From Sphingomonas palustris (lineage in GTDB: Bacteria; Pseudomonadota; Alphaproteobacteria; Sphingomonadales; Sphingomonadaceae): DNA of 41,922 bases. Where the stretch lies: positions 1 to 41,922 of the forward strand of contig JAMFSI010000094.1 of NCBI GenBank assembly GCA_026225215.1, in the 5' to 3' direction. The notes below the pieces were generated by a model, which was given only the letters and a program-made list of their open reading frames with translations, ran no database searches and was not told the DNA's origin. Positions 1-7,700 of the stretch are shown here, one piece after another (positions within the stretch are counted from its first letter, which is position 1; the number at the start of each line of letters is the position of its first letter). The position numbers were made by a program, and so were the translations under genes.

Positions 1-986
1 ACCGCGCCGTCTATGACGGGCTGCTGCAACGCTTCAAGGAACTCAACGCTTCCTCCGGGATCAGCCTGAGCAACATCTCGGTGATCGACACCGCCGACCC
101 GCCGCCGGTGCCGTCCTCGCCCAATCTGCTCAAAAATCTGGCTGTCGCACTGCTGTTGGGCGCGGGGCTGGCCGCCGCCACGCTGTTCCTCAAGGACCAG
201 TTCGACGATGCGATCCGCATCCCCGAAGATATCGAGAGCAAGCTCGAACTGCCGCTGCTGGGCATCGTTCCGCGCGCACCAAACGCCGAACCCGAAGCGG
301 CGCTGGTCGATCCCAAGTCACCGATCGCCGAAGCGTATAATTCACTGCGCGGCTCGCTGATGTACGCCACTACCGAGGGCTTGCCACAGATCATGCTCGT
401 CACCAGCGCGCAGCAGTCCGAAGGCAAGACCACGACCAGCTTCGCGCTGGCGCTGGGCTTTGCCCGGATGGGCAAGCGCGTGGTGCTGTTCGATGCCGAT
501 TTGCGTCGCCCTTCGCTGCACCGTCGCATCGGCTATGACAACGAGTTGGGCTTGTCGACGCTGCTGACCACGCAGGAAACGCTGATCAGCGTCGCCCGGC
601 CATCCGATCTGCCCAATCTGCAATTCGTGCCCTCCGGGCCCGTACCGCCCAGCCCGACCGAACTGATCTCCAGCCCGCGCCTCGAGGATATTCTCCAGGA
701 GGCGGCCCGGACATTCGATATCGTGGTGATCGATAGTCCACCCGTGCTCGGCCTGGCAGACGCTCCGATGATGTCGGCGCTGGCCGATGGCGTGATCTTC
801 GTGGTCGAAGCCGACCGTAGCCGCCGCGGTGCGCTCAAGACCGCACTACGGCGCCTGCGCGCCATGCGTCCGGTGCTGCTGGGGGCGGTGCTGACCAAGT
901 TCGATCCGATGAAGGCCGGCAATCGCTACTCCGAATATTACGGCTCCGATTACTACCAGTACGAAAACAGCGACGCGGCAGGATGA
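1..986 (+). CDS. Exopolysaccharide tyrosine autokinase (Wzc/CpsD type), 3' part
   Basis: This is the C-terminal part of a polysaccharide co-polymerase and BY-kinase, which controls chain length and export of an exopolysaccharide at the inner membrane. The gene is cut by the window edge and its frame is open from base 3; the first internal GTG (base 81) is not the start. A short periplasmic tail is followed by a transmembrane segment (LLKNLAVALLLGAGLAAATL) and then the cytoplasmic kinase. Visible motifs are the P-loop SAQQSEGKTTTS, a Walker A' motif VVLFDADLRRPS, a Walker B-like motif IVVIDSPPVLGLAD, and a C-terminal tyrosine cluster (YSEYYGSDYYQY), the usual autophosphorylation site. About 327 residues are visible, against roughly 700 for the family. 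The next gene overlaps its stop by four bases. Confidence 0.93.
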   Translation, partial: RAVYDGLLQRFKELNASSGISLSNISVIDTADPPPVPSSPNLLKNLAVALLLGAGLAAATLFLKDQFDDAIRIPEDIESKLELPLLGIVPRAPNAEPEAALVDPKSPIAEAYNSLRGSLMYATTEGLPQIMLVTSAQQSEGKTTTSFALALGFARMGKRVVLFDADLRRPSLHRRIGYDNELGLSTLLTTQETLISVARPSDLPNLQFVPSGPVPPSPTELISSPRLEDILQEAARTFDIVVIDSPPVLGLADAPMMSALADGVIFVVEADRSRRGALKTALRRLRAMRPVLLGAVLTKFDPMKAGNRYSEYYGSDYYQYENSDAAG

Positions 987-1735
987 GCCGCGCGAGCACG
1001 CTGATGCTGCGCTGCGGGGCAGTGGCAGGGGCGCTGATATATGGTAGCCTGGCGATCGGCACCGGGCTCGATCGCCTGACCTTTGCCCATCCGAGCCTCG
1101 CCGGCCGGGTGCCAGCGCTGTTCGCGGTCAATGCTCTGGAAGTCTCCGGCGAAACCCAACTCGACACCGCGCCCGACACCGCCACGACTTTAGCCCAAAG
1201 GCTGGTTTCACGAGCGCCGGTCGAACCCTTCAGCACCGCGCTGCTCGGTGCCGCGCGCTATGCCAGCGGCGACTCACCCGCTGCCGACCGCGCCTTCCGC
1301 GTGGCCGGACAGCTGGGCTGGCGCGTCCCCTTGACGCAGGCCTATTGGCGACAAGCGGCCCTGGCCCTGGGCGACTTCCGCGTCGCCGCTCAACGCCTCG
1401 ATGCCTTGCTCAGGCAAAATCCGGACGTACTGCACAACCCCGCCGCCCTCGCACCGTTCGAAAGTAGCCCGGCGGCGCAGGCAGCATGGACCGACCGGCT
1501 GGCAACGCGCCCGCCTTGGCTCGACTGGTACACCGGCAAGACCGATCCAGTGCCCACGGCAGCTCTCGCCCGGCGCGTGCCGAGCCTGATGCTACTGAGT
1601 GATCGCGGAGTCGTGCTCGGTTGCGACGCGATTGCTCCGGCTGTGCAACAGTTGGCCGTGGCGGGGATGGCGAGCGAAGCTGAAGCATTGCGACGGAAGC
1701 ATTGTCCGCGCGGAGAAAAGCCCGCTCGATGGTAA
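983..1735 (+). CDS. Hypothetical TPR-like protein of the exopolysaccharide locus
   Basis: A 250-residue protein whose ATG overlaps the stop of the tyrosine autokinase (ATGA), so the two are translationally coupled. An N-terminal hydrophobic stretch (about residues 10-28) suggests a signal anchor or signal peptide. The middle is alanine-rich and helical (ARYASGDSPAADRAFRVAGQ, WRQAALALGDFRVAAQRLDA), with the spacing of degenerate TPR units. I recognise no catalytic motif. From its position, an accessory role in polysaccharide assembly or export is inferred. It is the last gene of the operon: a hairpin repeat follows and the next genes run in the opposite direction. Confidence 0.8.
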   Translation: MSRASTLMLRCGAVAGALIYGSLAIGTGLDRLTFAHPSLAGRVPALFAVNALEVSGETQLDTAPDTATTLAQRLVSRAPVEPFSTALLGAARYASGDSPAADRAFRVAGQLGWRVPLTQAYWRQAALALGDFRVAAQRLDALLRQNPDVLHNPAALAPFESSPAAQAAWTDRLATRPPWLDWYTGKTDPVPTAALARRVPSLMLLSDRGVVLGCDAIAPAVQQLAVAGMASEAEALRRKHCPRGEKPARW

Positions 1736-1759
1736 ATGGGCTGGAAGAGTAGAATAGAC

Positions 1760-1805
1760 CTGGGGCTTTTGGCCCCAGACCCCGATTCATGTCGCTGTTG
1801 CGCCC
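1760..1805 (+). repeat. Dispersed GGGGCC hairpin element, copy 1
   Basis: CTGGGGCTTTTGGCCCCAG (1760-1778) is a near-perfect palindrome, followed by ACCCC and a tail containing TGTCGCTGTTGCG. It begins 24 nt after the stop of the gene at 983-1735, between convergent genes. Copies 2 (6038) and 3 (33324) share the core, the ACCCC flank and part of the tail. It may act as a terminator or mRNA 3'-end stabiliser, although no T-run follows. Confidence 0.75.
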
Positions 1806-1869
1806 GTGTTCAGCGGGGCGCTATCCCGCAGCGCGGGGGCGTGGCCGAGCCGGCGCGCGCCTGGGGCCC

Positions 1870-2622
1870 CTACTTCTTCGCAAACTGCGCCAAGCGTTCG
1901 CGATAATCGGGCGCAAAGCCGGGATTGCGATAGCTTTCATGCGCCAGCCCCGCCGCCAGCGACATGCCTTCGGTCTCGCACAGCAGACGCTTGGTGGCAA
2001 AATTGGTGTGCCAGCTATTCGCGAGGATCGCCGCCGCCAGATCGGCCACTTGCGCGGCAAGCTCGCCTTCCCCGGTCAGCACATCGACCAGCCCCATGGC
2101 GTGAGCATCGGGCGCGGCGACGGTTCGCGCGGTAAACATCATCAGTTTCGCCGCCGCCAAGCCCACCCGACGCGGCAAGCGCTGCGTCATGCCCCATTCG
2201 CCGACCAGCCCCCACTTGCCGTGCGTATCGGCAAAGCGCGCGCTGGCCTCGGCGACGATCAGATCGGCGGCAAGCGCCAGTTCGAGGCCGCCGGTAAAAC
2301 AGGTGCCGTGAATCGCGGCGATCACCGGCTGCGGCAGATTTGCCAACCGGTCGATGACCTTGGGCTTGAAGCGCGGATCGATCAGGGTCGCGCCGATCTT
2401 GCCGATATCGGCTCCGGCGCAGAATGCGCGCCCACGCGCTTGCAGGACGACGCAGCCGATCCGGTCGGTCTCGCCTTCGAGCGCCGCGCAAAACGCATCG
2501 AGTTCCTCGAACGACTGCGTATCGAGTGCATTGAGCTTTTCGGGTCGATCGAGCGTCAGCGTGCACAATCCACCTTCATCGTGCCGCGTGATCCGGCGCT
2601 CGTCGGTCTTCTCGATGCTCAT
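1870..2622 (-). CDS. Enoyl-CoA hydratase/isomerase family protein
   Basis: A 250-residue crotonase-fold protein. The oxyanion-hole segment AFCAGADI (about 67-73) and the helix GTCFTGGLELALAAD (106-120) are clear, including the Glu of the first catalytic position (E114). At the second catalytic Glu position of classical hydratases it has His (FADTHGKWG, 130-138), so it belongs to a crotonase group whose reaction I cannot fix. The start is ATG at 2622, which overlaps the TGA of the upstream gene (ATGA); longer in-frame starts run into that gene and have non-coding-like composition. It is co-transcribed with the nitronate-monooxygenase-like gene, which suggests breakdown of an acyl-CoA intermediate. 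Confidence 0.88.
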   Translation of the reverse strand: MSIEKTDERRITRHDEGGLCTLTLDRPEKLNALDTQSFEELDAFCAALEGETDRIGCVVLQARGRAFCAGADIGKIGATLIDPRFKPKVIDRLANLPQPVIAAIHGTCFTGGLELALAADLIVAEASARFADTHGKWGLVGEWGMTQRLPRRVGLAAAKLMMFTARTVAAPDAHAMGLVDVLTGEGELAAQVADLAAAILANSWHTNFATKRLLCETEGMSLAAGLAHESYRNPGFAPDYRERLAQFAKK

Positions 2623-3608
2623 GCCGGCAGCCTCAAGGCATCGCGCGCAGCCTCGGCCATGTCGGGAATGGCGCAAGCCGCGACATATTCTACCTGCAGC
2701 CGGCGCACCAGTTCGGCCAGCGGCGGGATATCTTCGATCAAGCCGACGCCCTGCCCGCCGCTCCAGATGTCGCGCCACGGCGTCTGGCCCTCGGGCAAGT
2801 GCTCGATGCTCCGCCCGGTGGGAATAAAGAGATTATCGGGATCGAGGCCGATTGCGCGCAGCGACGCCTTGAGCCAGCTCGCCGGCAAGCCATTGACGCC
2901 GCGCGTATAAATCACGTCTTCGACGCCGCCCGCCACGAGCATCGCCTTATAGGCATCCGGTGCGCCGCTCTCGCGCGTGGCGATCAGACGGGTGCCGATA
3001 TAGGCGAGATCGGCGCCAAGCATTTCCGCCGCGCGAATGACCGCGCCGGTCGAAACCGCACCTGCCAGCACCACGGTGCCATCGAACATCGCGCGGATCT
3101 TGGGAATGAAGGCCAGATGACTGATCGTGCCCGCATGACCGCCACCGCCAGCGCCGATCGCGATCATCCCGTCCACGCCGGCAGCGGCGGCCTTTTCGGC
3201 GAAACGGATGTTCGTAACGTCGTGAAAATGCAGCATCCCGGCATCGCGAACGATCGGCGCATTCTGCGTGGGATCGCCTACCGAGGTGACGATGATCCGC
3301 ACGCCATGGCGTTTGCACGCCGCCAGATGCGCGCGAAAATCGTCGGTGTCCTTGGTCGGGGAGATATTGACCGCAAAGGGCCCGATCTTCTGGCCGAGGT
3401 GAGTATCGGCAAAGCGATCGGTCGCTTCGCTCACGGCGGACAAATGGCTTTCCAGCTCGGCAAGGTCGCGGCAATGATTGGCGGTCAGCGAGCCGATGAT
3501 CCCCGCTTTTCGGCAAGCGATCGCCAGCTCGACATTGCTGCACAAAAACATCGGCGCGGCAAAGGCAGGCAATGTCAGGCTATCGCGAATGTCCTTGGCC
3601 AGCGCCAT
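2619..3608 (-). CDS. Nitronate monooxygenase family flavoprotein
   Basis: A 329-residue FMN-binding TIM-barrel protein of the 2-nitropropane dioxygenase/nitronate monooxygenase family. Visible features are the N-terminal AAPMFLCSN (17-25), and GAGGGGHAG (152-160), the FMN phosphate loop carrying the family's conserved His (H158). GAVSTG and GADLAYIGTRLIAT follow, also typical. Known members oxidise nitronates, but many paralogues sit in catabolic clusters and have other or unknown substrates. It is the first gene of a two-gene minus-strand operon with the hydratase, and is divergent from the amidohydrolase gene across about 240 nt that must hold both promoters. Confidence 0.88.
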   Translation of the reverse strand: MALAKDIRDSLTLPAFAAPMFLCSNVELAIACRKAGIIGSLTANHCRDLAELESHLSAVSEATDRFADTHLGQKIGPFAVNISPTKDTDDFRAHLAACKRHGVRIIVTSVGDPTQNAPIVRDAGMLHFHDVTNIRFAEKAAAAGVDGMIAIGAGGGGHAGTISHLAFIPKIRAMFDGTVVLAGAVSTGAVIRAAEMLGADLAYIGTRLIATRESGAPDAYKAMLVAGGVEDVIYTRGVNGLPASWLKASLRAIGLDPDNLFIPTGRSIEHLPEGQTPWRDIWSGGQGVGLIEDIPPLAELVRRLQVEYVAACAIPDMAEAARDALRLPA

Positions 3609-3848
3609 GCGCAGCTCTCCCCGGTTGATCCCGAACGACGCTTATCATCGCTCGATCCCGACGCAAACTGCAGGAGACCGTGACCGCCGATAGCCGCGCG
3701 GGCGATGGTGCCGGAAAAACGCGAATTAGACGCAGCGCACGCATATCGAAGTGGCTAGGTTCAGCGCAAATGGCGCGGGAGGGTTAAGTCACATGCTGGG
3801 AACACGCTGCGCGAACCGCGTCGACAGCCAGACGCGCCGGAGCATTCG
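3609..3848. promoter_or_regulatory. Divergent intergenic region of the catabolic genes
   Basis: This 240-nt gap separates the minus-strand flavoprotein/hydratase operon from the plus-strand amidohydrolase. It must contain promoters in both directions. I could not fix a convincing -35/-10 pair or operator by eye. A ribosome-binding site (CCGGAG) lies just before the ATG at 3849. Confidence 0.4.
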
Positions 3849-4868
3849 ATGAGCACCCTGCCCACCGAGGAAGCCGCGCTTGATCCGACCCGGCCGATCA
3901 TCGATCCGCATCTCCATCTCTGGGATATCCTGGCCGCGCCCGGTCAGCCGCAAGAACCGATGCGATTTCTATTCCGCGAGCTACTGGCGATGGTCCAGGC
4001 TAGTGGCCACGCGATCAGCCATTCGGTCTATGTCGAATCGCATCAGATGCATCGCGGCGATGGCCCGCCCGAACTGCGCTCACTGGGCGAAACCGAGTTC
4101 GCCAACGGCATCGCCGCGATCAGCGCCAGCGGTCAATATGGCCCCGCCCGCTTCGCGCACCGCATCGTCGGCACTGCCGATCTGCGGCTGGGAGAACGCC
4201 TACGCCCCGTGCTCGAAGCGCATGTCGCCGCTGCCGGCGAGCGCTTTGCCGGCATCCGCATGAACACCGCCTTCAGCGAGGCTGGGCTGTTCGGCTATCC
4301 CTGCGATCCCGGCCTGAGCGGCATCCTGCTCGATCCCGCCTTCCGCGCTGGTGCCCGCGTCCTCACCGATATGGGGCTCAGCCTCGATATATGGTGCGTG
4401 CAAGGCCAGCTTGGCGAAGTAGCGGCGCTGGCGGATGCCGTGCCAGACCTGACGATCGTGCTCGATCACGTCGGCACGCCCGAGACCCACGGTCGCTGGC
4501 GGGACCACGAGGCCGCCGGTTTTGTCGCCTGGTCGACAAAAATCGGCGAACTCGCTCGACGCGACAATGTCAGGGTCAAGCTCGGCGGCCTCGGCATGGA
4601 CATCACCCGCGCGATTTCCAGCACCCCGGGCCATGCTACCAGCGCCGAACTCGCCGTCCGCTGGCGTCCCGCGATAGAGACCTGCATCGCGGCGTTTTCC
4701 CCGACGCGGGCGATGTTCGAAAGCAATTTCCCGCCCGATCACGCCACCGCCAGCTATGGCGCGACGTGGAATGCCTTCAAGATCATCGCTCGCCAATATA
4801 GCGAGGACGATCAGGACCGGCTATTCCGCTGCACCGCCGCCGAAACTTACCGCATCGCCCTCGACTGA
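3849..4868 (+). CDS. Amidohydrolase family (amidohydrolase_2) metal-dependent hydrolase
   Basis: A 339-residue TIM-barrel hydrolase. The metal-binding motif near the N-terminus is IIDPHLHLWDI (H21 and H23), and VLDHVGTPE supplies a later His on a barrel strand. The C-terminal FESNFPPDHATASYGATWNAF carries the variant of the usual GSDWP motif found in this subfamily. Relatives hydrolyse lactones such as 2-pyrone-4,6-dicarboxylate or decarboxylate aromatic acids; the substrate here is not evident. CCGGAG lies seven bases before the ATG. It is followed, after a palindromic repeat, by a second metallohydrolase. Confidence 0.9.
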   Translation: MSTLPTEEAALDPTRPIIDPHLHLWDILAAPGQPQEPMRFLFRELLAMVQASGHAISHSVYVESHQMHRGDGPPELRSLGETEFANGIAAISASGQYGPARFAHRIVGTADLRLGERLRPVLEAHVAAAGERFAGIRMNTAFSEAGLFGYPCDPGLSGILLDPAFRAGARVLTDMGLSLDIWCVQGQLGEVAALADAVPDLTIVLDHVGTPETHGRWRDHEAAGFVAWSTKIGELARRDNVRVKLGGLGMDITRAISSTPGHATSAELAVRWRPAIETCIAAFSPTRAMFESNFPPDHATASYGATWNAFKIIARQYSEDDQDRLFRCTAAETYRIALD

Positions 4869-4890
4869 TAGCGAGGTGCACTGATAATAA

Positions 4891-4986
4891 TCCGTCCGTG
4901 CTGAGCTTGTCGAAGCACTGTCCTTCTTCTCGACAAGCAGTTGAAAAGAAATCAATCCTTCGACAAGCTCAGGATGGACGGGGTGG
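4891..4986. repeat. REP-like palindromic pair, copy A
   Basis: Two opposed arms, TGCTGAGCTTGTCGAAGCA (from 4899) and TCCTTCGACAAGCTCAGGA (about 4956-4974), flanked by CCGTCC and GGACGGGGTGG. They are separated by a spacer that itself carries a partial arm (TTCTCGACAAGCAG). The same arrangement recurs at 13921-14017. It resembles the extragenic palindromes common in sphingomonads. Transcribed, it could fold into a long hairpin between the amidohydrolase and the phosphotriesterase-like gene. Confidence 0.85.
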
Positions 4987-5023
4987 ATGGATCGCAATTA
5001 ACACTCATAACCCCGAGAGAACC

Positions 5024-6013
5024 ATGGCCAAGGTCGAGACGCTACGTGGCCCCATCGATACCAGCGCATTGGGCCGCGTGCTGATCCATGAGCATGTCTT
5101 CCTGATGGACACCGAATACACCTATAATTATCGCCCCGACTTCTTCGAGGATGCGACGATCCAGCAGGCTGCCAATCGGCTTAACGCGCTGAAGGCCGCT
5201 GGCATCGACACGATCATCGACCTGACCGTGCTCGGCCTAGGCCGCCACATCCCCAGCCTGATCAATGTCGCGGCGCGCACCACGCTCAATATCATCGTCT
5301 CGACCGGCGCTTACACCTTCGACGCCGTGCCTGCGCCCTTCCAGTTCTATGGGCCCGGCTTGCTCAAGCACACCACCGAAGACCCGATGGTCGCGCATTT
5401 CGTAAAGGACATCACCGAGGGCGCAGCCGGCACCGGCATCAAGGCCGGCGAACTCAAATGCGCCATCGACCAACCAGGGCTGACCCCCGGCGTCGAGCGA
5501 GTAATGCGCGCCGTCGCCAAGGCGCATATGCAAACCGGCGCACCGATCACCGTCCACACCGCCCCGCCGCAACACACCGGATTGCTAGCCCAACAAGTAC
5601 TCGCAGACGAAGGCGTGGACCTCGCCGACGTGATAATCGGCCATTGCGGCGACAGCAGCGATATCGATTACCTCATGAAGATCGCCGACCGCGGCTCGAT
5701 CCTCGGCATGGATCGCTTCGGCGTCGAATTCGCCATCACCATGGAACAGCGCGTCGCGACCATCGTCGAACTGATCAAACGCGGCTATGTCGGCCAACTG
5801 GCCCTATCCCACGATTGCTGCGCCTGGTCGGACTTCTTCCCGCAGGTCGAAGATTACCACGTGGCGATGCCAAACCACCACTATCTCCACATCCATAACG
5901 ACGTGATCCCGGCGCTGCTTGAGGCGGGGGTGACGCAGGGCGATCTTGATACGATGTTCATCGGCAACCCGCGTCGGCATTTCGAAGGCGCAGCAAAAAG
6001 GTTTGAGCAATAA
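5024..6013 (+). CDS. Phosphotriesterase-family (PTE/PLL-like) metallohydrolase
   Basis: A 329-residue binuclear metallohydrolase of the phosphotriesterase superfamily, most members of which are lactonases or esterases rather than phosphotriesterases. The expected ligand set can be read: HEH at 22-24, the bridging-lysine candidate K140 (GTGIKAGELK), H178 (ITVHTAPP), H207 (IIGHCGDSSD) and D264 (LSHDCC). The ATG at 5024 follows GAGAGA; an in-frame start at 4898 would translate the palindromic repeat and is rejected. It has the same strand as the amidohydrolase and probably acts in the same catabolic route. A hairpin repeat lies 24 nt after its stop. Confidence 0.9.
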   Translation: MAKVETLRGPIDTSALGRVLIHEHVFLMDTEYTYNYRPDFFEDATIQQAANRLNALKAAGIDTIIDLTVLGLGRHIPSLINVAARTTLNIIVSTGAYTFDAVPAPFQFYGPGLLKHTTEDPMVAHFVKDITEGAAGTGIKAGELKCAIDQPGLTPGVERVMRAVAKAHMQTGAPITVHTAPPQHTGLLAQQVLADEGVDLADVIIGHCGDSSDIDYLMKIADRGSILGMDRFGVEFAITMEQRVATIVELIKRGYVGQLALSHDCCAWSDFFPQVEDYHVAMPNHHYLHIHNDVIPALLEAGVTQGDLDTMFIGNPRRHFEGAAKRFEQ

Positions 6014-6034
6014 GGCTGATTTAAAAGATGAGAG

Positions 6035-6078
6035 ATTCTGGGGCCAAAGGCCCCAGACCCCCGATCCTCCTATTGTCG
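6035..6078 (+). repeat. Dispersed GGGGCC hairpin element, copy 2
   Basis: CTGGGGCCAAAGGCCCCAG (6038-6056), followed by ACCCCC and, further on, TTGTCGCG. It shares the preceding GATTCT with copy 3 at 33324. It starts 24 nt downstream of the phosphotriesterase-family gene and is in the same orientation as copies 1 and 3. Confidence 0.75.
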
Positions 6079-6134
6079 CGGGTCGGGTTGGCCTCGCTCA
6101 ATTTCGCAGCCGCTTTGAGGTTGAGAGCGGACTG

Positions 6135-6158
6135 TCAGTATTTAGCAACTAATACTGA
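6135..6158. promoter_or_regulatory. Inverted repeat upstream of the serpin gene
   Basis: TCAGTATT (6135-6142) and AATACTGA (6151-6158) form an 8-bp inverted repeat with an 8-nt spacer. It lies in an AT-richer patch 38 nt before the serpin start. Its position and symmetry suit an operator, but no regulator is encoded nearby. Confidence 0.35.
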
Positions 6159-6196
6159 ATTATCGTTGGGCAAAACGCTGGCGAAGGAATGTCCCG

Positions 6197-7498
6197 ATGG
6201 TCCGCTCAATTTGTCTGCCCTTGATTTGTGCGGGATTGTTATCGTCTCCTGTCACGCGCGCGCAGGAGGCCGTGTCAGCCAGTTACGATACTACTGTGAT
6301 TCTGGGCAAAGACGGCCAGCATGCTGTGGAGGGCATCAACGCTTTTTCACTCGATCTTTACAAGCGCGAGGTGAAACCGGAGAAGAACCTATTTCTTTCG
6401 CCTGCCAGTGTCTCTGTAGCGGTGGGTCTAGCTTATCGCGGCGCAGTGGGACCGACGGCGCAGCAACTCGCGCAAACATTGCATTTCGACGCACCGCCCG
6501 CTGAGTACCTGCGCGCGGACAGTCAGTTGCTGGCTGCGATGAACCTCTCGGGAGAGGGTCGGCAGCTACAAAGCGCCAATGCCGTGTGGGTGCAGTCCGG
6601 CATGCCGCTCCATTCCGATTTCGAGGCGGACATCACTCACTACGCCAAGGCGGGCTTCCAGCGCGTCGATTTCGCCGGTGATGCCGAGGGCGCGAGAGGA
6701 ACGATTAATCATTGGGTCGAAGTTGCCACGCACGACAAAATATCGGACCTTCTCCATCCGGGTGATCTTGAAGCGGGCACTGCCGCTGTATTGGTGAACG
6801 CCATCTATTGGAAGGGCAAATGGCGACAGCCTTTCGACGAAGCTGAAACCCGGTCTGACCCCTTCACGCTCGCCGATAACAGCACAGTTACCACGAAGCT
6901 GATGCATCTCGATTATCAGGATTTTGCTGTTCTGCACCGCAATGGCGTGAAGGCGATCAGCCTACCTTACGAGGGCGGCGAGGTATCCATGGTTGTTCTG
7001 CTGCCGGATTCCCCCCATAACCTCAGCCGGTTCGAGGAGAGCCTGACGTGGCCGGACCTGCGCCGTTGGCTATTCGACCTCAAGGGCGGGAGTGAGCAAC
7101 GCACGCTGTTGACCCTGCCCAAGCTGCATCTCGACTGGCGCTCTGACCTCAAGGATGATCTCAAGGAAATGGGTGCGCCGATCGCGTTCGGTGACGATGC
7201 TGATTTCTCAGGCATTGCAAAGCTGCCTTATCCCGGCGGCAACCCTCGCGCGATTGGCCTCAAGATCAGTCACGTCATCCACCAAACTACCATCGACGTC
7301 GAGGAGAAGGATACTGAGGCCGCTGCCGCGACGGCGGTAGAGATGGGCATGATTGTCACGTCGGCCAGGCGGGGGCCGCCGCCACCGCCGCCTTTCGTCT
7401 TCAAGGCCGACCATCCATTCCTGTTCGTATTGGTGGACAACCGGACGGACATGATTCTGTTTATTGGTCGCTATGTGAATCCCGCACAGGCGCAATAA
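6197..7498 (+). CDS. Secreted serpin family protease inhibitor
   Basis: A 433-residue protein with an N-terminal signal peptide (cleavage probably near TRAQ, residues 20-23) and a full serpin fold. Family signatures include NAFSLDLYK, NLFLSPASVSVAVGLAYRGA, VLVNAIYWKGKW, the hinge EEKDTEAAAATAV (369-381), and the C-terminal FKADHPFLFVLVDN and FIGRYVNP. The hinge suggests an inhibitory serpin, though the P15 Gly is replaced by Asp. Counting from the P14 Thr puts P1 at Ile386; an Arg-Arg pair (391-392) and six prolines (394-399) follow, making the reactive loop about ten residues longer than in antitrypsin. GAAGGA precedes the ATG. It probably traps a protease in the periplasm or outside the cell. 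Confidence 0.93.
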   Translation: MVRSICLPLICAGLLSSPVTRAQEAVSASYDTTVILGKDGQHAVEGINAFSLDLYKREVKPEKNLFLSPASVSVAVGLAYRGAVGPTAQQLAQTLHFDAPPAEYLRADSQLLAAMNLSGEGRQLQSANAVWVQSGMPLHSDFEADITHYAKAGFQRVDFAGDAEGARGTINHWVEVATHDKISDLLHPGDLEAGTAAVLVNAIYWKGKWRQPFDEAETRSDPFTLADNSTVTTKLMHLDYQDFAVLHRNGVKAISLPYEGGEVSMVVLLPDSPHNLSRFEESLTWPDLRRWLFDLKGGSEQRTLLTLPKLHLDWRSDLKDDLKEMGAPIAFGDDADFSGIAKLPYPGGNPRAIGLKISHVIHQTTIDVEEKDTEAAAATAVEMGMIVTSARRGPPPPPPFVFKADHPFLFVLVDNRTDMILFIGRYVNPAQAQ

Positions 7499-7700
7499 TC
7501 GCGCTTTTTGGGGATAACGTGCGGAACCTGAGTGCGCCGTTGACTCTCCGGCGCTGCGGGCTGCTCGTGATGAACGGTGACAATTATTAGCGCGCTCGAA
7601 TGGTCCATCAAATGGTCGAGATGTCGGCGATTGTTGTCACAGTTCGCGGAACGGCCCGATTCAAATTTTTACATGCTTGAGCAGCGGTAGGGATGTTGGA

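Noticed and set aside
1789..2910. Plus-strand open frame (373 codons) across the hydratase and flavoprotein genes
   Set aside because: It runs opposite two real genes and across their junction, with Arg/Gln/His-rich composition.
4898..5023. N-terminal extension of the phosphotriesterase-family gene
   Set aside because: It would translate the REP-like palindrome (LSLSKHCPSS, LRQAQDGRGG), a known artefact of this repeat; the ATG at 5024 has a better ribosome-binding site and starts the family sequence.
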